Both the position numbers and the translations under genes were made by a program. From Anaerolineaceae bacterium UBA1415 (lineage in GTDB: Bacteria > Chloroflexota > Anaerolineae > Anaerolineales > Anaerolineaceae), in assembly GCA_002305635.1 (NCBI GenBank), contig DBPR01000031.1:12000-23148 (forward strand): a stretch of 11,149 nucleotides of DNA, read 5' to 3'. The notes under the pieces were generated by a model. It was not told the origin of the DNA. It did no database searches and saw only the letters and a list, made by a program, of their open reading frames with translations. Below are positions 1-8,600 of the stretch, piece after piece (the stretch's first letter is position 1; each line of letters begins with the position of its first letter).

Positions 1-1
1 G

Positions 2-1324
2 ACAGCTACTCAAATATACACGCTTGCGATCGATCCGCAGACTCCATCGACATTGTACACAGGGACATATGGACACGGAGTGTTTAAGAGCGTCGATGGA
101 GGCGACTCCTGGACTCCCATCAACATTGGTTTATCTTCAAACTATATATACGCGCTCACGATCGATCCACAAACACCATCAACGCTCTATGCGGGAGTAC
201 ACGGATATGGAGTGTGCAAGAGTGTCAATGGAGGAGCCTCCTGGACATCCAGCAGCACCGGACTTACAAATCTATATGTAAACTCAGTCGCGATTGACCC
301 GCAAACCCCAGCGACGCTGTACGCAGGGACGTCAGGAGACGGACTATTCAAGAGCACTGACGGCGGAGCCTCATGGACCTCCAAAAGCACCGGATTGACT
401 GCCATTAATGTTAACACTCTCGCAATTGACCCACTAACGCCATCAACTCTGTACGCAGGAGGCTACGCAACTGGTATCTTCAGAAGTGTCGATGGCGGCG
501 CGTCCTGGAGTCTCATCAACAATGGAATAACAAATCACTATGTACAAACGCTCGCGATCGACCCGCAAACACCAGCGACACTCTACGCGGGGACAAATGG
601 AGGTGTGTATAAGAGTGTCAATGGCGGCAACTTGTGGACTCCCAGCAACAACGGACTTACAACGCTCAATATACAAACTCTCGTAATTGATCCACAAACG
701 CCATTGACCCTGTACGCGGGGACAAATGGGGGTGTATTTAAGAGTGGTGATGGCGGCGCGTCCTGGACGGTCTCCAGTAACGGTCTGACAAATCCCAATG
801 TACGAACGCTCGCGATCGGCCCGCAAGGGTCATCGACGCTCTACGCAGGAACAACAGAAGGAGGCTTGTTCAAGAGCATTGACAGCGGAGCCTCCTGGGC
901 TTCCAGCAATACCGGGCTGAACAATCTCACTGTAAAGGCGCTCGTGATCGACCCGTTTACACCGTCTACTCTATACGCGGCGATATATGGAGGTGGAGTG
1001 TACAAGAGTGACGATGCGGGCGCTTCCTGGACTGCCAGCAACAGCGGACTGACAAATCTCTATTTATACACGCTTGCGATTGACCCGCAAAGGCCAGCGA
1101 TACTCTACGTAGGGACAGAGGGAGGTGGGGTTTTCAGGAGTGTCAATGGAGGAGCCTCCTGGACTTCCAGCAACAGCGGACTGACAAATCCATATGTACA
1201 AACGATCGCATTTGATCCGCAATCTAATCTTAAGCTTTACGCAGGAACGAGGGGACAAGGGGTTTTTAAAAGTCAGGTCAAATTTGAAAAGGTTTTGTTT
1301 TTGCCTCTGATCCAGCGACCATAA
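2..1324 (+). CDS. Asp-box (BNR/sortilin-like) repeat protein, 5' truncated by window edge
   Basis: The reading frame is open from the first bases, so the true start, any signal peptide and further repeats lie upstream. The visible part consists of nine full units of 43-44 residues plus a partial tenth. Each unit starts LYAG and carries an Asp-box such as SVDGGASW (D replaced by N in three copies), then GLTN and AIDPQTP. Asp-boxes are beta-hairpin turns found in sialidase and sortilin/VPS10 type beta-propellers, and in bacterial 'WD40/YVTN/BNR-like repeat' proteins that are usually secreted or surface-bound. No catalytic residues can be identified, so no enzyme activity is claimed. A scaffold, adhesion or glycan-binding role is only inference. 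The protein ends in a short hydrophobic tail, VLFLPLIQRP, after the last blade strand. Two hairpins follow the stop codon. The fold family is confident; the function is unknown. Confidence 0.88.
   Translation, partial: TATQIYTLAIDPQTPSTLYTGTYGHGVFKSVDGGDSWTPINIGLSSNYIYALTIDPQTPSTLYAGVHGYGVCKSVNGGASWTSSSTGLTNLYVNSVAIDPQTPATLYAGTSGDGLFKSTDGGASWTSKSTGLTAINVNTLAIDPLTPSTLYAGGYATGIFRSVDGGASWSLINNGITNHYVQTLAIDPQTPATLYAGTNGGVYKSVNGGNLWTPSNNGLTTLNIQTLVIDPQTPLTLYAGTNGGVFKSGDGGASWTVSSNGLTNPNVRTLAIGPQGSSTLYAGTTEGGLFKSIDSGASWASSNTGLNNLTVKALVIDPFTPSTLYAAIYGGGVYKSDDAGASWTASNSGLTNLYLYTLAIDPQRPAILYVGTEGGGVFRSVNGGASWTSSNSGLTNPYVQTIAFDPQSNLKLYAGTRGQGVFKSQVKFEKVLFLPLIQRP
53..1273 (+). repeat. Tandem coding repeat, 132/129-bp period, nine full copies plus a partial tenth
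   Basis: Units begin at 53, 185, 317, 449, 581, 710, 839, 971, 1103 and 1235, read from each codon for the L of LYAG. The period is 132 bp except for the copies starting at 581 and 710, which are 129 bp because both lack one codon in the loop after LYAG (LYAGTNGGV). Similarity is visible at DNA level as well as protein level, for example the recurring strings CTCGCGATCGACCCGCAAAC and GGAGCCTCCTGGAC. This suggests recent amplification or homogenisation of copies. The array probably continues to the left of the window, because the bases before 53 encode the end of another unit. Confidence 0.9.
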
Positions 1325-1354
1325 GAGAACTGTTTTTTATCAAAAATTGTTCTC
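1325..1354 (+). terminator. AT-rich hairpin directly after the repeat-protein stop codon
   Basis: GAGAAC (1325-1330) pairs with GTTCTC (1349-1354), and the interior T run can pair with the following A run. No T tract follows, so this is not a canonical intrinsic terminator. It may be a 3'-end stabilising structure or the first half of a two-hairpin terminator together with the next one. Confidence 0.4.
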
Positions 1355-1359
1355 ATAAA

Positions 1360-1396
1360 CCCTCCAGGCGGAAAACATCTCCGACTGGAGGGCTTT
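1360..1396 (+). terminator. Strong GC-rich hairpin, probable transcription terminator
   Basis: CCCTCCAG (1360-1367) is perfectly complementary to CTGGAGGG (1385-1392). Inside, CGGA pairs with TCCG after a single G/A mismatch, which gives about 12 base pairs with a short loop. The tail is only CTTT, so the U tract is weak. Placed 36 bases after the stop codon, it most likely ends the repeat-protein transcript and separates it from the yitT-addBA block. Confidence 0.65.
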
Positions 1397-1641
1397 AACT
1401 GGATGAATTTCTGTCTTCACTTGCTCAAAATAATACCTTTTTGGATGAAAGGACTGACAACATAATAGAAAGACAAAACCATAAAAACAAAACAACCTCG
1501 ATGGAATACGAAATTGATCTCGGTCTTTCTAAACCCGTCCAAGCTGATCTGCCACTCTTTTGCCAAGCAAAGTAAAATAGGAGCATGCAAAACGATCAGT
1601 CCAATCAAGCATCTATTAAACTCACCGATAGGCAGGGTGAT
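1397..1641. other. Intergenic stretch without a recognisable gene
   Basis: These 245 bases lie between the terminator hairpin and the preferred start of the YitT-family gene. I see no RNA gene, repeat or convincing coding frame. A promoter for the downstream genes should lie here. TTGGAT at 1441 and TAATAG at 1463 are weak candidates at 16-bp spacing, but neither box is close enough to consensus to annotate as a promoter. Confidence 0.4.
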
Positions 1642-2613
1642 ATGTCAAAGAACAAAGAAACAAAGGCTAGAAAACAGATCCAGTCCAATGACTCCAGCGC
1701 GCAGCAAGGCGCCGGGGGCAAAGTTTCAGCGAAAACGCTCATCAGGAAAAAAGGCTTTTGGGAGGACGCGCTCGATTATTTCCTCTGCGTTCTGGGCGGT
1801 ATCATTTATTCGGTGGCGATGAATTTGCTGATCTTGCCGGCTGGTCTGTACATCGGCAACATGACCGGTGTTGCCAAGATCATCCTTGAGCTGATCCAGA
1901 AAGTTGTCCCGAATTTGAGGGATATAACCGGTTTGATCCTGTTGGCTCTGAATATCCCGCTGTTGTTGATCTCTTTCAGCACGATCAATCGCAAATTCTT
2001 CATGAAAACAGTTATTACCATCGTGGCGGTCACGATCGCGATGACCTTTGTGCCCATCAGGTCGATCTTGCCGGGGATGGACGATCTGTTGACCATCGGG
2101 ATCGTTGGTGGAATCGTCTGTGGTTTTGGCGTTGGGCTGAGCCTGCGCGCGGGCGGCTGCTCGGGCGGGATTGACGTTTTGGGGGTCTGGATCACGCTCA
2201 AAAAGCCGGATTATTCGGTGGGAAAGGTGAGCCTGATCATCAGTTTGATCGTTTACGCTTACGCGCTTTTCACCAGCCCGCCGGAAATTTTGATCTATTC
2301 AGTCATTTTTACAATGATCTATAGTTTCGTGATCGATCGTGTTCATCATCAGAATGTTAAGATCAGCGTCATGGTGGTGACCAAAAACCGCGAGATCTTG
2401 CAATATATCATGGATGAAACCCACCGCAGCGCCACTTACTGGGTGGGGAAAGGCGCTTATACGGAATCGGATAATATCGTGATCAACACGGTGGTCTCCA
2501 AATATGAGCTAATGCGTATGCGCCGCGGGATTGCTGAGCTGGATCCGCAGGTTTTCATCGTTGAGAACAATTCGGTCAATGTGACCGGTTATTTCCCGTC
2601 GCATTTCTTTTAG
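1642..2613 (+). CDS. YitT family integral membrane protein with C-terminal DUF2179 domain
   Basis: The protein (323 aa from this start) has a hydrophilic Lys/Gln/Ser-rich N-terminus of about 45 residues. A multi-helix membrane region follows (DYFLCVLGGIIYSVAMNLLI, then LILLALNIPLLLISF, VAVTIAM, IGIVGGIVCGFGVGLSL and others) with the family signature RAGGCSGGIDVLG. The C-terminal soluble domain, beginning KISVMVVTKNREILQYIMDE and ending QVFIVENNSVNVTGYF, matches the DUF2179 layout of B. subtilis YitT relatives. The biochemical function of the family is not established. ATG 1642 is preferred because an AGGGTGA ribosome-site-like string precedes it. An in-frame ATG at 1585 would add 19 residues, but its AGGAG ends one base before the codon, which is too close. 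addB follows after 35 bases on the same strand, so the two may be co-transcribed. Confidence 0.85.
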   Translation: MSKNKETKARKQIQSNDSSAQQGAGGKVSAKTLIRKKGFWEDALDYFLCVLGGIIYSVAMNLLILPAGLYIGNMTGVAKIILELIQKVVPNLRDITGLILLALNIPLLLISFSTINRKFFMKTVITIVAVTIAMTFVPIRSILPGMDDLLTIGIVGGIVCGFGVGLSLRAGGCSGGIDVLGVWITLKKPDYSVGKVSLIISLIVYAYALFTSPPEILIYSVIFTMIYSFVIDRVHHQNVKISVMVVTKNREILQYIMDETHRSATYWVGKGAYTESDNIVINTVVSKYELMRMRRGIAELDPQVFIVENNSVNVTGYFPSHFF

Positions 2614-2648
2614 TGAAGGCGGGATCGGATGGGATGGGAGTTTCGTAG

Positions 2649-5600
2649 ATGACGGTCAGGATCGTTTTAGGGGCTCCCGCCAGCGGCAAGACCGAATGGC
2701 TGATCAGGCGCATTCGTGATCTGAAAGCCAGGCAAACTTTTAGCGAATCCTGGGTGCTGGTGCCGGATGGGAGCAAGGTGGCCTATCTGCAAAAGCGGAT
2801 CGGGCAGGCAGGCGGCGCGGTTGGCGTGCATGTTGGCAGCTTTGGCGCGCTTTGTAGAAACCTGCTGGAGCAAAACGGGACTTTTGTGTCTGTCATGCCT
2901 CCCGCGATGAACAGCCAGATCTTGCAGGATCTGCTTGCGCAGGCCTGGGAAGACGGCGAGCTGGAGCAATTTGCCAATATCAAGGAAAAGCCAGGCTTGA
3001 TCGAAGTGCTGCAGGACGCTTTCGCGGAATTGCGCGGCGGCGCTCTTCTGCCAGATGATATTTTGGCTCATCCCGAAGCGAGCCTGATCGAGAAGGAGAT
3101 TGCCAGGCTCTATCGGCGTTATCTCAGCCAGTTGGAGCAAAGCGAATGGAGCGACGAGGAAGGTCTGAGCTGGAAGGCGCGCCAGGCTTTGCTGGATTCT
3201 CCGCGGCTTGCCGGATCGATCTCTTTGGTGGCGGTGGATGGCTTTACGGATCTCACAAGATCTCGTCGACAGTTTTTGCGTGCTTTGGCGCAGCAGGTCG
3301 GGGAACTGATCATAACCCTGCCAGGTGAGCGCGAGGGCGGTCGCCCGGTCAACGCGCACACGCTCAATCAGCTCAAAATTTTGCAACAAGAGTTTGATGC
3401 TGAGCTGATCGAACTGGAGAGGGGCAATTTCGCGGCACCGCAACTGCAAAAACTGCAGGAAAGCGTCTTTGAGAAACGCGAAGTGGTGGTCCCTAAGCTT
3501 TCGGAACCGCTCCTGCTGGAAGTGCCCGGCCAGGCTGAAGAGGCGCGTGAGGCGCTGCGTTGGCTCAAGCGCAAGCACCTGCGCGAGGGCATCGCGCTGG
3601 AAGAGATGGCCGTTTTCGTCAGCGATTTGGAAGCCTATCGTCCCTGGCTGAGCCTGGTCGGCAGTGAGTTTGGCCTGCCTTTGTATTTTCTCGAACGGGA
3701 GAAGTTGTCCAACAGCCCCGCGATCGACGCGATTTTGCGCTTTTTGCGGCTGGCTTTGGATGGGTTCCCGAGCCGTGATCTGCTGGGCGTTTTTTCAGCG
3801 CCCTATCTGAATTTTGGATTCACCAGTTCCCAACTGATGGAAGTGGATCGCATCGCGGTGAATCAAATTGTTGTCAGCGGGCGCGAGCAATGGCAGGAAG
3901 CCTGGCAGGCGCTTTTGGCCCAGCCCTCGGAGGATAAAGCGCAATCCCGCGACGATGAAGAAGACATTTCAGAAAGCGCTTTAACCGATCTGGCGGAGAT
4001 CATCGGGAACTTTGATCGCTTCTGGGCTCTTTTCGAAGGCATTGAGCAAGCCCGATCCTTGAGCGTGTGGCTGACCTGGCTGGAAGAGTGCATCAGGGGG
4101 CTTGGTTTTTATAAAAATCTGGAAACGCAGGACGATCTGGACGCTGGCAGGACCTTATCGGATCTGCTGCAGTCCCTTTTGATGACCGAAGAGGTTCTGG
4201 GGGCACGGAATTTAACATTTGAGGGCTTTTTTAGCCTTTTGAGAGCTGCGATCAAGGCAAAATCGATTGAGCAGTCCGAAAACCGTCAGGCTTCGGCAAT
4301 TTTTGTCGCGGCGATCGGGAATGCCCGCGCAAATCGTTATGACTGTGTTGCCATATTGGGGCTGAATGAAGGCAGCCTCCCGGTGCGGGAGAACGCTGAC
4401 CCATTTTTGAGCGAGCCTTTGCGGGCGACTTTGGGTCTGGAGCCGCGCCTGGGCAGGCAGCAGCAAAGCTTTTTCCATCAGGCGATCTCGCGGGCGAACC
4501 GCGACCTGCTTCTGACGCGCGCGTATCTGAACGAAAGCGGTGAACAAAATGAGCCCTCAGCGTATTGGAAAGCGGTGCAGCTTTTGATCCCAGAAAACGG
4601 CGTGAGAAAGATGACTCCCGGGCAGTTGCTGCCTCAGTCTGAAGCGGGTTCCTTGAGCGAGATGCTGACCTGGGCAGCGCGGCAATCTGCGATGCATTAC
4701 GCGGACTTGCCCGAGGCGCTGGAGTGCTGGCGTGACCTGGCGGAGGCCAGGGTCGTGCTCAACGCCAGACGGGCTGAAGCGGGCTATGGGGAATTTGAGG
4801 GCGAGATCGCGGTGGAGCCGGAGGACGTGGCGCGCCCGATCTGGAGCGCCTCGGCTTTTGAGACCTTTGCCTCCTGCGCCTTCCATTTTTATGCGTCTTA
4901 TTTGCTGGGTCTGGAAGCGCGCAAACTTCCCGAATTGGGTTTTGACAGCGCGCAACGTGGACAAATTTATCATAAGGTGCTTGAAAAAGTTTATCGCGAG
5001 GTGATCGAGCACGAGGTAAGGCCCATTGAAATTGTCGAGGAAATCGCCTTGCAGGTCTTCTCCGAGGCCCCCAGAAAACTGGGTTTCAGACCCTCGCTTT
5101 TGTGGCAGATCGAACAGGAACAAATGCTCGAGCTATTAAAGAAAAATATCGCCAAGCTGGAGGAGAATCGCGAGAATTGGCAACCCTATCGGCTTGAATA
5201 TTCCTTTGGTGTTGGCTGGGAGCCGCCTTTAATAGTGAGTTTTGAGGATGGGACAGAGTTGTCCTTCAGAGGCTTCATCGATCGGATCGACGTTAATGGC
5301 GATGGTAATTATCGCGTGATCGATTATAAGACCGCCAGCAGTACTCCCTCCGCCACCGATCTCAAAAAGGGCACTCGTCTACAACTGCCGCTTTACGCCA
5401 AAGCCGTTGAAGACGCATTGGAAGGTGGTGAGGTCGTGGACGGCTTTTATTGGTCATTGGGATCGCAAGAGGCGGGTGCATTGAGCCTGGCTAAGCTCAG
5501 AGTTGAGGCTGCCTGGCAAATGGTGAAGGAACATATTCGTGCTGGCTACCAGCGCATCCTCGTGGGGGATTTCATCCCGAGGGCGCCTGAAAATCAGTGC

Positions 5601-5657
5601 CCTGATTATTGTCCTGCCAAGGGCTGGTGCTGGCGCTATCAGAAAGGGAGATTCTGA
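2649..5657 (+). CDS. addB: AddB-type ATP-dependent helicase/nuclease subunit B
   Basis: This is the AddB subunit (1002 aa) of the cytoplasmic AddAB complex, which resects double-strand ends and reads Chi-like sites before RecA loading. The N-terminus has a Walker A motif, GAPASGKT, at residues 8-15. The middle is a degenerate UvrD-like helicase with AILGLNEGSLPV, typical of AddB/RecC-like proteins. The C-terminal PD-(D/E)XK nuclease shows FRGFIDRID, then VIDYKT with D892 and K894, then QLPLYAKA. Four cysteines expected to hold the [4Fe-4S] cluster are present: C743 (in FASCAFHF), C984, C988 and C994. The spacing of the last three is CX3C-X5-C, whereas I recall CX2C in B. subtilis AddB. ATG 2649 has GGGAG eight bases upstream. 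The stop overlaps the addA start by one base (TGATG), indicating translational coupling. Confidence 0.93.
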   Translation: MTVRIVLGAPASGKTEWLIRRIRDLKARQTFSESWVLVPDGSKVAYLQKRIGQAGGAVGVHVGSFGALCRNLLEQNGTFVSVMPPAMNSQILQDLLAQAWEDGELEQFANIKEKPGLIEVLQDAFAELRGGALLPDDILAHPEASLIEKEIARLYRRYLSQLEQSEWSDEEGLSWKARQALLDSPRLAGSISLVAVDGFTDLTRSRRQFLRALAQQVGELIITLPGEREGGRPVNAHTLNQLKILQQEFDAELIELERGNFAAPQLQKLQESVFEKREVVVPKLSEPLLLEVPGQAEEAREALRWLKRKHLREGIALEEMAVFVSDLEAYRPWLSLVGSEFGLPLYFLEREKLSNSPAIDAILRFLRLALDGFPSRDLLGVFSAPYLNFGFTSSQLMEVDRIAVNQIVVSGREQWQEAWQALLAQPSEDKAQSRDDEEDISESALTDLAEIIGNFDRFWALFEGIEQARSLSVWLTWLEECIRGLGFYKNLETQDDLDAGRTLSDLLQSLLMTEEVLGARNLTFEGFFSLLRAAIKAKSIEQSENRQASAIFVAAIGNARANRYDCVAILGLNEGSLPVRENADPFLSEPLRATLGLEPRLGRQQQSFFHQAISRANRDLLLTRAYLNESGEQNEPSAYWKAVQLLIPENGVRKMTPGQLLPQSEAGSLSEMLTWAARQSAMHYADLPEALECWRDLAEARVVLNARRAEAGYGEFEGEIAVEPEDVARPIWSASAFETFASCAFHFYASYLLGLEARKLPELGFDSAQRGQIYHKVLEKVYREVIEHEVRPIEIVEEIALQVFSEAPRKLGFRPSLLWQIEQEQMLELLKKNIAKLEENRENWQPYRLEYSFGVGWEPPLIVSFEDGTELSFRGFIDRIDVNGDGNYRVIDYKTASSTPSATDLKKGTRLQLPLYAKAVEDALEGGEVVDGFYWSLGSQEAGALSLAKLRVEAAWQMVKEHIRAGYQRILVGDFIPRAPENQCPDYCPAKGWCWRYQKGRF
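5645..5650 (+). promoter_or_regulatory. Ribosome binding site fixing the addA start
   Basis: AGGGAG lies six bases before ATG 5657 and within the last codons of addB. It supports this ATG over the longer in-frame opening at 5609, which would run 49 bases into addB. The TGATG arrangement suggests that ribosomes finishing addB reinitiate on addA. Confidence 0.7.
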
Positions 5658-8600
5658 TGAAGGAAGAACTGAAGGCAAGCGTTCTGGCTGCTTTTCGGCT
5701 GAATGAGGAGCAGCGTCGGGCAGTGGAAGCGCGCAGGAAGGACGTTGTCGTCACGGCTGGGGCAGGCAGCGGTAAGACCTCAACGCTGGTGGGGCGTTAT
5801 TTGCACCTTTTGGCGGATGGCATCGAGCCGCGGCATATTGCCGCGATCACCTTTACCAAAAAAGCCGCCCTGGAGATGCAGTCGCGCGTTCGGACAAAAC
5901 TGGAAGAGCTAAAAAGCAGAGCCGACAATCCTGAGGAGTTACAGTTTTGGGCGGATTTGGCAGGCAAGATGGACGGCGCCCGGATCGGGACGATCCACAG
6001 TTTGTGCGCCGAGATTCTGCGCAACCACCCCGCTGAGGCAGGCGTTGATCCGCGCTTTGACATGCTCGATGAAAGCCTGGCAAGCCATTACAAGAACGAA
6101 GCTGTGCAGGACTGCCTGGCGTGGATGGTGACGCGGGAGGAAATGCTGCCGCTCTTGCGCCAGGTAAAGCTTTTAAGTTTAGAGAGAATATTGGCGGACT
6201 TGTTGGATGATCGCCTAAAAGCGCATGATATTTTTGATAAAGAAATTGATTTTGCGCCAGCATATTGCGCGGAAATACGCAAGCGCATCCGAGCGGTTGG
6301 TCTTGACGAAATAATGGACAGGATCGGAGGAATGAACCCCCTGGCTTTGGAGGAGGATTGCGGCAATCTGGCTGCTCCTCTGCGTGAGGTCTGGCAGGAC
6401 TGGCAGGCGTTGCAAGCCACTTTGCAGTCTGATAACGCGCTGGCGATCACCCAGGGGCTTTTTGATTTGCAGCGTAGTTTTCCTACGGGAAACACAGGAA
6501 AGCGGAGTAGCGAGGTCAGAAAGGATTTTTTTGCCATGCGCAAGCGTTTTGATGAAAGCCTTGCGATCCTTTTCAACTCCGATGGCAAGACCAGGCCTGA
6601 GCGATTGGTGCAGGAAAACCATGCAAATCTTCTGGCGTTGCTGAAGCAAGCTTTTATGGTGCTCAACCAGGCGTATCAGGCACGCAAAGATGCCGAACAA
6701 GCGCTCGACTTTGATGATCTGGAATATTACACCTTGCAACTCTTGCGCGATAAGGCGATTCGCGAGCGCTGGCAGAGCGAGCTTGAGGCAGTCCTGGTGG
6801 ACGAGTATCAGGACACCAATCGGCGTCAGCGCGAAATCGTCAACGCGCTGGCAGGGGAAAATGGCAATCTCTTTATCGTGGGCGATATGCGTCAGTCGAT
6901 CTATCGCTTCCGAGGAGCGGATGTGACCGTTTTTCGTGAGGAACAGGATCGCATTCGCCGTGAAGGCGGTGAGTTGATCGAGCTGAATTTGACCTATCGC
7001 AGCCACGCGTCTTTGCTGGACGGAATGGGCGTTTTATTGTCTAATGCGATTGGCACGGAAGAAGACCCAAACCGACCGCATTTTGTCCCTTTCACTCCTA
7101 TGAAGGCACACCGTGAGCATGCTCCCGCAAATATGCCGAACGGGCCAATTGAGTTTATGCTGGGCGTGGGGGAAAAGGCGGATGAGGCAAGGGCGCAGAT
7201 GGCTGATGTCCTGGCTGCGCGTTTGCTGGGCTTGAAAGATACGGGCGTGATCCACAGTTGGGATGAGGTCGCAATTCTTTGTCGGGCATCAACCTCGTTT
7301 CAATATTATGAGAGCGCGTTGGAATGGGCCGGGATCCCATTCTCGACTGTGGCGGGCAAGGGTTTTTATGAGCGGGCTGAGATTCGCGATCTGATCAACA
7401 TCCTGCGCTTTTTGGCCTATCCTGCTGATCAAACCGCCCTGGTTGGGCTGCTGCGTAGTCCCGCTTTTGGTTTGTCTGATACCAGCCTTTTGCGCCTGCA
7501 TAAAGCCTATGATTGTTTTGAGGGCTTGTTGGAAAAAGAAGCAGATTTTCTGGGCGAGGACCAGGCTGAGAAGTTCCGACGCGTGGTTCGTTTTATCGAA
7601 GAGTTTTTACCACTGGTCGATCGCGTGCATGTTGGCGAATTACTCAGCAAGATCATTGATTGGTGCGGCTATCGCGCCATCCTGAGCCTGGCTACGGAAG
7701 ATAAAGACGGCGGCAGGTCCGACCTGCGCCTGTGGCGCAACCTGGACAAGCTGCTGGATGAGGCGATCCACTCTGATCTGGTTAGCGTGCGCGAATTTCT
7801 GAAACGGCTGGATACGCTCAGCGACGCTGGCGCGAGAGAGGGCGAAGCGGTCAGCGATGCTCAGGGCGCCGTCAGCATCATGACGATCCATAAATCCAAA
7901 GGGCTTGAATTCCCGGTGGTCGTGCTGGGGGACTGCGGACGAAGAGAGAATTTTCGGAGCCAGGGTGTTTTTATCAACCCGGAAATGGGGATCGCCCTTC
8001 TGCAGGAGCAGCCCTCACTGGCTTACCTTGGCGCAAAGACGTTGGAGCAGGAGGAGGAAGAGAGCGAAAGTAGTCGGCTTTTGTACGTGGCGATGACCAG
8101 GGCGAAAGACCTCCTGATCCTGAATGGGCATGTAAGGCTTGGTAGCAAAGCAGGCAGCGCGGCCTGGTGTCGGGATTTACTCGCCGCGGCAGGGCTTGAT
8201 CTGGAGAATATTGTTAAGGTCGCAGATAAACTGGTTCAGAATCACCAGGCTTTGCCTGGTTTAAATGTGAGCGTCTGGTGTCCTTCCACTGCGCAAAGCT
8301 GGAGCAGGAATGAGCAGGAGAAGCAAAGCCTTTCAATGCAGCCTCTTGAGCCGCCTTTGTTCAATGAGGTACGTCAGACTGTGCGCAAAACTGGGGAAGA
8401 GCTTGACGAGGAAGCTGAAGAGGATTTGATCAAGGTCAGCGAAAACCAGGCGAGAGCGAGGATCTTGGGCAGGATCGTCCATAAAATCCTGCAGCGCTGG
8501 ATCTTTCCAGGTGATGCGCGGTTTGAGCCAATGATGAATGGCTTGCTGAACGACTTTCGCGTAGCCGATCCTGATTTGCGTGAATATTTCCGCGAGCAAG

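Noticed and set aside
187..826. Minus-strand open frames within the repeat protein gene
   Set aside because: They are mirror images of the tandem repeats on the coding strand and carry no independent signal.
1441..1468. Promoter TTGGAT/TAATAG upstream of yitT
   Set aside because: Both boxes are poor matches and the spacing is off the optimum, so it is noted only in the intergenic entry.
2667..3578. Long open frame (303 codons) antisense to addB
   Set aside because: It lies wholly inside addB, has no recognisable domain, and long antisense frames are expected opposite a GC-rich gene with clear AddB motifs.
6215..7006. Long open frame (263 codons) antisense to addA
   Set aside because: It is fully covered by the addA helicase domain, and its translation shows no family-like motifs.
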